Shown here: positions 26,701 to 34,400 of the stretch, one piece after another
Numbering within the stretch: position 1 is the stretch's first letter
Layout of the letters: each line of letters opens with the position of its first letter
DNA from: a virus
Reading direction: 5' to 3' (one strand)
DNA: 40,254 bases
Virus record (IMG/VR): IMGVR_UViG_3300035698_006803
Span: 1-40,254 of that record
Translations under genes and position numbers: made by a program
Notes under the pieces: model-generated
Databases searched by the model: none
Told to the model about the DNA's origin: nothing
Seen by the model: only the letters and a program-made list of their open reading frames with translations

Positions 26701-28486
26701 TCATGAGATGGAAATGACTGGTGGGTATATGTTCGCAAGACATGCTCAGTCTGCTAGCATAACCGACTGGGTACATGCTATAAATCCAGGTGTAAAGGTT
26801 GGGTCTGCAAAAGAAAAGAAACTTATAGATATGATGGCAAAGAATTTTGAAGCAGAAACCGCTGGATATGTTGCTGTCAGTCATACAGAGGCGGCAAGAC
26901 TTGGTAGGGAAGCATATAAAGAATCTATGGAAGGTGGAACCCATATCCTTGCAGGAAGATATCCAACATTGCACGGTGGCTCGACAGAGATGGTCAAACT
27001 AGTTGCTATGGGTGGACTTTCTGAAGGTGAGTCATTAGTTAATCCTCTGAGTATGTTACCACTAGGTATGGATACTGATGGTGATAAAATAACTATGTTC
27101 CATGTTAGAGGGGAGGGTGGTATCACAAAAGATACGGCAGAACGGATATGGAAGCAGGAAAGGAGTGTGGCGTTAGCAAGAAAAGACTTTATCGTCAATA
27201 AGATTAATCAACATTCAGGGTCTAAAGATGCTGTCATTAGATCCCTTCTTGGCAGGGACGTTTCTGGGATAGAGAATCTGGCAGGTGAGGAATATCTTAA
27301 GAGGGTTGTAGAATCTAGGTTGCTTTTCCCAACTATGACAGGTAAGACAACAAATGAATTACGTGCTCAAATGGAGATGTTACTTGGAAGAAGTGTTAGG
27401 GATGGAGCCACAAAGACTGAACAGGCAGCTGCGGCAGCTGCTGCCAATATACTTGGTGATGTCTTTATAGAAGGTGATATTAAAGCTGCGAAGCATTTAG
27501 CTAAAATGGGGTCCACTGAATCTCTTTCTGAACTACCAGCCTATCGTCTACGTGAAGCCATGCTTTATGGTGGAACACAGGAACAGAGAATATCTTCAGT
27601 AATAGATATACTAGAGAGTGAATCTATAGCAGATGCAGCAAAGACAGGCATGACAGGTGGGGCTGAGGGGTATACAGGTTCTGCGTTTGATGTAGCCAGG
27701 AAGAGTGGTAACATGAAAGTTGTTGCAAGGACACTTGTTGAGACAGCAGAAGAAGCCCGTTCTTTTTCTAGTAGTGGGCTTGGTGAGTCATTGATGAAGC
27801 TATCAAAGATGAACAAACCACTTGGTACACGTGAGTTAGACGATATAATATATAATATTGCTGAGTATGGAGCAGAGTCTGGTTCAGAACTTGGTAAACA
27901 GTATCACAAAGCACTATTTAATGATCAGCTAGCCGGAGTTACAACCTCTCAGTTTATGATGAGACAATCATCTTTAACAAGAGGGCTTATAGAAGATTTG
28001 ACAAACGCTGAAACAGCAGATAGATTGATGGGTAAGATGGGTTCTGCTGTTGATACTGCAGTATCTCCTACTGGAAAAACAGGTAAAGTTGCTGGTGCAT
28101 TAGAAAGTGCTATGAAAAAACTTTCTCCAGAAGCAAGAGGATGGTTAGGTGTTGGTGCTGGTGTAGCACTTGGAGCGTTTGCACTTGGCAGAGGTATGAG
28201 TGGTGGAATGTCACCTCCATCACCACCTCAGATACCTAATGAAACAATGCCAGAGCAGGATGAGAGGTTTTATGCAAGGGAAGATGGGGGTGGATCACAG
28301 AATGTCTATAATAATATGCAGCCTAGTTATGGGTTGCAGATGAGTGGAAGACATTCTGATGTAGCAACATTGAAATCAATGCTTGACGGTGGAGATAATC
28401 GGGTTAAGATTACTGACCAGTCGCTTTCTGATCCGTCGTTCAGGCAACACATGGGTCAAATGAGTACAAGCAGATTTGGATTCTAG
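23735..28486 (+). CDS. giant virion protein with RNA polymerase beta-prime-like catalytic module
   Basis: The frame is open from GTG 23720, but ATG 23735 gives an N-terminus (MQE..., LGLA at 19-22) matching the previous giant protein, so I start there (1583 aa, 17-base overlap). Reading by eye, five landmarks of the beta-prime subunit occur in order: KRGTMR (980-985), GRYPTLH (1074-1080; R1075 at the place of E. coli R425), NPLSMLPLGMDTDGD ending in D1113, D1115 and D1117 (the Mg-binding NADFDGD), a bridge-helix-like stretch (1309-1341) and a trigger-loop-like GVTTSQFMMRQ (1401-1411). Spacings resemble the known enzyme. The expected beta-like barrel with catalytic lysines should lie upstream but I could not identify it. 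Hydrophobic Gly-rich segments lie at about 10-30 and 1468-1488. Probable role: single-chain RNA polymerase carried in the tail and injected to transcribe early genes. An inactive structural relic is the alternative. Confidence 0.82.
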   Translation: MQERDDNRVARFLGGATMLGLAGGGAYMLSKSSAAKESFLNATSGKPGVTVSAKPGSAIIGRGKSSFMRSSFTAEDMSNMGLVDLDVGQIKSRIMDKYRYNKLSNMGAIKSFFKSMEGPASQLSPFSVAGTAGMSGTAASMERIQQMAMGLSDVTGASWSLKEGYGATLSLSTSSGMRDIAMPYQVGHRVTSGGTLYEAPRFVKSGASNMTHFMDALEGQIKTGMKTKTSRGFEESTRAAMGQLSKFLNLSESIAGEVPLVDFARRGNVVMLGLEEKLRDIIKGDKPFEEGSRIIREHLNEMPDSFWHNLGVDVTQDKHKQIAQAMSTIKGVHLRQGVLGHTSLSKGNLINAGEILDITRESGRQFRAANLALQPGQFSDTGVTKGIASYEGKTLLQAGIRPHYMTGSLDNPINMAQKVNTKLGGGVYGTSSMGMLVHDASAAKALGIDATGLFGGGVMSSSAQAGALTRNVKMNIEIPASGNISKVDKELAERLMSGNAVGYKVPRNKIYGLGQAMSSGAEGEGTYARLLSSRNSFDIDDVKFVTDKGGQSKWVIRGGYLEQSKSVSLFDSHASVQRLYGSSTSSAIGESLGVETGVHWISSAEMLNREAMPIQGALEGMGILAEERGVRGKLNNAMEGKSLTAANVRAAGLSAGLSKQEIGKFLSSKGNSLSTQYLNKEQFGKILTSMYGEKEANARLGMVDWTKGGVAVSMTGIQANAGIESVQSTGKGIVGDTFDVFKADPTLLKEEITRARTLNPMRFTWQEATALGLKGDAYRPLYENMKNRMIESSGTAGLETSVFLSQHGFVGKPGRLDPTALGFSEGKGLAVRKLGSKELTSAGLQAEKLLKQISEQGGHVGGNMSEVLFGEGEKSFRKGFLLDIGEESFDVGLFSKDFAGDFTSGTAAAEASGKIYIPGLDEMRAGGRRIGPLSYSDATLNSQLRLLKEVGTKGNDQARIQRIRKAYNDLRNSVMKTASKRGTMRNVLGHEMEMTGGYMFARHAQSASITDWVHAINPGVKVGSAKEKKLIDMMAKNFEAETAGYVAVSHTEAARLGREAYKESMEGGTHILAGRYPTLHGGSTEMVKLVAMGGLSEGESLVNPLSMLPLGMDTDGDKITMFHVRGEGGITKDTAERIWKQERSVALARKDFIVNKINQHSGSKDAVIRSLLGRDVSGIENLAGEEYLKRVVESRLLFPTMTGKTTNELRAQMEMLLGRSVRDGATKTEQAAAAAAANILGDVFIEGDIKAAKHLAKMGSTESLSELPAYRLREAMLYGGTQEQRISSVIDILESESIADAAKTGMTGGAEGYTGSAFDVARKSGNMKVVARTLVETAEEARSFSSSGLGESLMKLSKMNKPLGTRELDDIIYNIAEYGAESGSELGKQYHKALFNDQLAGVTTSQFMMRQSSLTRGLIEDLTNAETADRLMGKMGSAVDTAVSPTGKTGKVAGALESAMKKLSPEARGWLGVGAGVALGAFALGRGMSGGMSPPSPPQIPNETMPEQDERFYAREDGGGSQNVYNNMQPSYGLQMSGRHSDVATLKSMLDGGDNRVKITDQSLSDPSFRQHMGQMSTSRFGF
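26669..27973 (+). other. RNA polymerase catalytic core region (double-psi barrel, bridge helix, trigger loop)
   Basis: The segment of the 1583-aa protein holding all five beta-prime-like landmarks. KRGTMRNVLG aligns with GKQGRFRQNLLG of E. coli; RYPTLH with RAPTLH; NPLSMLPLGMDTDGD with HPLVCAAFNADFDGD without a gap (P, L, three D and G identical). R985 to P1077 is 92 residues against about 88 in E. coli, and P1077 to D1113 is 36 against 33. The bridge-like stretch GAEGYTGSAFDVARKSGN then ARTLVETAEEA compares with GARKGLADTALKTANSGY then RRLVDVAQDL. Confidence 0.82.
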
Positions 28487-28492
28487 ATAAAT

Positions 28493-31400
28493 ATGAAGAA
28501 AAACTATACGACACCTGTTCAAATAGGCCACGTTATCCTTGATGTTGATCCTCAGTCTATCGCTGTGTCAAATTATAAGCATAATACACGTGGTATGCCT
28601 TTGCGTGGAACGGCAGGTCAGGCAATGCCGTCTGGCTATTCTGATGTTGACATAAAAATGTCTGTTACTTTCCCTGACCAGGATTCTGTAAACACTAAGT
28701 TAAGAGAAATAATAGCGTTAGCAAAAGCCTCTCCGTTCATACCTGTTACCTCAGAATATATTTCTGATCAAATTGTGACAGGTGGAAAAATCAGAAATAG
28801 TGCAACAACACAGTCTACTATCGCAGAGTATAATGAAGCTAGAGAAAATATTTTTAAAGAGTGGGCTAATATAATATGGTCATATTATATAGTAAGTCAG
28901 GTTAAACTGTGTATAACAAGAAAAAAGAGTATTTCAGAAGATCCTATTACTGCACTGACCAGATCTCTTTCTGCTAGATATATGTCTTTACTTAAAAAGG
29001 TTGATATGGCTAGTAATGAAACTTCATATAGTGCATCTCTTGCTGATGATATACATGCTAGTCAGTGGACATGGAACTATATAGTTCTTGCTGCTACGAC
29101 AAGAGAGCTTAAAGGGAGAGACCTTACAGATAACTATACGAAAGAACAGCTTATTGAGTTAATGAAAAAGAATGGAACTATAGGTTCTTTAAATGACAAA
29201 ACACTTGACATATTGGCTAAATATTCGTTCCAAGCTACTGTCATGAAAGTATTGGATGGTGATACAATTCGTGTGATACCAACAGGAAATGATACATTTG
29301 ATGTTCCTTCCTGGGAAGATAAGAGTCTCAGTTTACGTTTAGCTGGATTTGACGCATTTGAAACTGTTCCAATAGGAAACAAAGTACCACCGGCAGTTTT
29401 GGAATCAAATATGCCGGATGTTTGGTTACATGGTCAGGAGACACATTCTACAACGACAGAAGCTACGCCTGTTAACTATGGAGACCTATGTAAAAGAAAG
29501 CTGATAACATTTCTTGGAGAGACTGTTCCAGAATCTGGTCCTGACTATGGATCATATGGTGCTGGTAAGAATGTGCTTGTGGAAGTTATTGATGTTGATT
29601 TGTATGGACGTATGGTATCTATAGTGACACCACTTGATGGCACTTATACAGACAAGTCTGTTAACCATAGAATCCTTGAAGAAGGACTAGCTGTACCATA
29701 TATTATACAAGGTGACTCTGCTTCAGTTGCAGACACAACGCTGCTGGAAGCTGCATATGTAGCAGCAGAGGCAGGTAACGGTTTGTGGGACGATAGCAAG
29801 TGGCAGGGATATAAATTTATCCCAAGTCATAGATCTGTTGACAGGGGTGATGTCGGAGATCCACACAAGGAAATACCTGACGCTAAGTTCAGAATTATTG
29901 ACCTAGAAGAGAAACATACGTCAGGACTTATATTACCATCAGACTATAGAATCTATGCAAAGAATTCAAACTATATAATATGGGGTGAAAGAAAAAATAG
30001 TAGTGATGTTACACTTAGTAGACAGTGGTTAGGTGCAATAGATCAGACTGTAATAAAACAGTATGATGTTGATGATGTACAAACATATTTTTGTGACTTT
30101 ATAGGGCAAACTACTAACGGTAGATTGACTAGATATATGCCTACTAGAGATATTAAGCCACTTCTTGAAGCAAGAAGAAATGTCACAGAGAAAGAATATG
30201 AACTTAGGAAGAAGGCTCCTACTTCACTATTTAGACATGGCCTCTCGCTTCTACGTAATCTTGCAAGTATTCCACAAGAAGATTCTACTGACAAAGCAAT
30301 AGAGGTCTCTAGTCATTACCCTGCCAGCATAGTTCCATTATGTTTTGATGGGTTCGCACTAACAACGGTGCCTGACATACCAACAGCAATACAGGCTACG
30401 TTTGTATTTTCTATTTTCAATCATAAGCCATACGTTCCTGTATTTGGTTATATAGGTAGTCAGCTTGTTAAGAGTAGTGAACAGGGTGAGAATAGGAATG
30501 TAATAACAGCAGATCCTGCAAGGCTTGAATTAGATCCTGCTAACTCATTACCTTTTATGAAGCATTTGTTTGAGAACTATCTAGTTGACAGTCTTTCTAA
30601 TAGAAGTACAAATAGATATCTTGCTCCGTTTACTGGTATTAGTGGTAGTGAGAATGAGATACTTGTTGAATATCATGATTCACAATTAATAGATGTTCCA
30701 TCTACAGAGAGAGACTCTGCCGATATACAAACTTCAAGAAGCATAAGAAAAGAGTATGGACTAATAAAACGAACAGGTTTAATCACACAGAAATCTGCTG
30801 ATGATATTAGTCTCAGTGACAACGTATATAATATTATTGTTCCAGATGTTAGTATACAATATATTAATGTTGCATACTCTAATAATATTCCAAAGATACC
30901 TATAGAGGGACATGAATATCCTACCGCACAATTTACTGGAAGAGGGCAGGGCGAGATCACAATAGCACTATCTACCGGTAGCCGTGATGCTGTAAGAGCA
31001 ATCCATCTGCTAGATAGCAAGATTCAAACTGGTGCCAGAACAGTAGAGGGAAATAGAAAGGCACAAGCAAAGATACACCTTAGGCATCCGTTAATTAATA
31101 TGACAGGTATGTCTGCTTTTATTGTAAGCAATATAATAGTTGCTTCTGATGCAGATAAACCTGGGTGGTCAAACATTACATTATCGCTTGTTGAAAGTTC
31201 TAAAAGTGCTTTCAACAATGAAAAGCTAGAGCCTGTTTCTGTAGAGTTTGACGATGCTGAGCTTGACAAAGAATATATTCAAGCAATCATTAATGATATA
31301 TATAGTGCACAAGCAGGATCTGAAGAAAGAAAAAGAAAAGTTGAAGCCATACTTGGAACTGCAAATATTGTAGAAAAAGAATTTTGGGATGTTGATACTG

Positions 31401-34400
31401 AGGCAGTGATTAAGGGTGCGGCTGTCACGACAGGAGTTGTTCTTGCAACTGGTGTGATTGGTGGTGCAGGGATACTAGCAACAGGAACGGCGGTTGCTGG
31501 TGGAGCGACATTGGGTGGTAAGACTGGTATAAGGAAAATGAGTAGTTTTGTGTTGGATGATAATTCAGCACCTTTAACTGCTGCAATTTTTCCATACTTA
31601 TTTGTTCATGGCGGCTTAGATGATGGTAAGTCAGGTTCTATATCGTTATTCAATTCTGCTTCTGCTAAAAAGGACCATGAGGGGATAACTTATTGGCATG
31701 AATTATATTCACAGTCTAAATTGTCGGCAGCAACAGAACTACTAAAATTGTCTGGAATAGATGATATTTTTCTAGACGATGATACAAGAATTGATTTACT
31801 AAGGAACCTTAATAAAACAGAAAAATTTTCCAAGTTGAGTTCTTACTTTACTGCTGCTTTTAAATACAGTGGATACAACCGTGTCTCTATGATGGGACCT
31901 CCTATGATAGATTGGTTCCATAGCTTTATAGCTGCTGCACGATCAGAAGCATATGAGGTTTATGCGAATGTTACAGGGCAGGCTATAAGTGATGTGGTGT
32001 TTGAAGTTGATGGAAAGAAAAAAAGATATATAAAAAAGAGAAAGCTATTAACCGACAAAGGTCGTAGTCTATATAAGAGTAGTAGCGACGGGATAAATAG
32101 TATCTGGTCTAATGATTTACTCGCTGTACATATGGCAACATGGCACGTCTTTATGACAGACATGATAATAAATTTTGATGATTCGAGGAATATGCTTGAA
32201 TGGATGATTAGGATAGGCTTACGTTTCCCGTCATTTAAACAGAAACTCTTTCCAGGTCTTTATAAGCTTTTGCCACAAGCAGCAAGAGATCTAGACCAAC
32301 AGCTTCTACGTAATTCAGAACCTATCTTACTGAGCGATCTATCTTTACCAAGGTATATTGATGTATATGGTAAAACAGGTGAAGTTGATAAGCTTGGTGC
32401 ATTTTCTCTTTTGAACACAGCAAAGCGTTTTGTAACAGTGTTTACATCATATGTAGTACGTGAAGTGGGTGGTGACATATCCTCAGAAATAGATAGGTTA
32501 AACAGACAGATACTATTGTTAAGCAGTGTTATAAGATCACGTAGTATAAAAGAGCTTGCAAATGACATAGATACACTAACACTATCATCGGTTGGAGCGT
32601 TAGACAGTGAATGGATGAGCAATTATTCTAACCAAGGCAGTATCCCTAGAACAGCATGGGAATCTTTGATAAGCTCATCTTTGTTTTCTATTATTGATTC
32701 ACTTGTTACTGCTAAACAAAATACTTTATATAGTATACTAAATGAATTACATGTAGCAAAATTTGCATTGGTTGCAGATGCTGGAACTACGATTAGAGTC
32801 CCAAGCAAACTTTTACCTACTTATAAAGATCTTGGTGTAAGTGCCTCACACGTTGTTGATAGAAATTCTATTGCACGAACATCTGATGATATGGTTGAGG
32901 CTGGTTGGTACTACTGGAGACCAGAAGTTAGTGTCGTTGATGATATCAACGTTACGCTGGATGAATTGGGATCTTTAATAGAAGAACATACTGGTATACT
33001 ATGTGATGAGGATATCATAGATGATAATGGTATACAAAATATAAGTGTAAATAAAAAAAGCAGATCAAAAACAGATGTTTCTCCTTCAACTACTGCTACA
33101 ATAAGTGGTATAGTTATTAATCCAACAGGGCAAATAGATAAGAATAGGGCTGGTAGAAGAAATTCATTTACTCCTGATGGTAGAGATATCGATATTGATG
33201 AGGTGAATAAGAAGTATGCTGCAGAAGTTGAGATGACTCAAAGAAACAGACTTGCAGAAAAGAAAGTTGACAAAGATATTGCAAAGGCTATAAGGAAAGA
33301 TAGCATAGACGAAGAACGTAGTCTAGTAAAGACAAAATTCACTGTAGATAGTAAAGGAACACCATCTTTATCAAGAGCAGCTAACGCTGTAAAACCCGGT
33401 TCTGTCACATCGCCTGCTGATCCTGGAGCGAACTATGGCACAAGCGGAATGCAGAAGAAACTTATCAATGCGGCCATGGAAGAGCATGCTAATAATCCGC
33501 TTGGTATGAAGAACGCATTTCCTACATATGCTCTTTATTTTGTTGAAGAAGATAAAGAAACGTGGGGCTTCTGGAATGACTATTACAGATATGATTCTGT
33601 TACAAGCATAGAGGTTGTGAGAGATAAGTTTACAACAGACATGGCGATAATACGTCTGACCAATATGGGTGGAATATTTTCTAATAAAATAGGTCCAAAC
33701 GTAGAGGCTACTCTTGCAGGCAGAGTGAGGAAGGGTGTAGATAAGACTGAGCTTGATCCATATTCTGTATCAGACTTGTCATCTGATGCAGGTTTGAAAA
33801 CAGATGGAGCTAGAGCTGGAGATGTTGATGGACGTAAAGAAGGGAAATTACTTGCTTTCAAACTAAAGCAAGGGACAAGAATTATATTGAAGATGGGTTA
33901 TTCCACACAAGCACAAGAGTTACCTACCATTTTTACTGGTCAAGTAGCAGAAGTAATGCCTGGTGCAATAACAACTATAGTTTGTCAAGCATACGACTAC
34001 CAGCTTTCACAGCCTTTAGTTAGAAAGTGGACAAAAGCAGTACAGTCTTTTCCTGAAATTATCCAAGACATGTTGGCTAAGGTTAATTATTTTGGTGGGT
34101 ATCAGTTTTATTCTGACAGGTTGACTTCTCAGTGGAAGGGGCGTGGGACAGACGACCCTGGAAATAATGATTATTTTTCAGGCAGAGCATATATAAATAG
34201 TTCTCAAGGAGACAACTTGTATATAGACAGAACTGGCTGGTGGGGAGAACTTGGATGGAGAATCTTTGGTAAAGATTGGTATTGTGATGGACCAATGTTA
34301 CAGAATCTATTTACAATGCCTCATTATACCCCAAGTCAAATTATGTCTATAAGACCTTATGATGGCCGCTCTACGCTATTCTACGGCAAACCAGAAGGCA

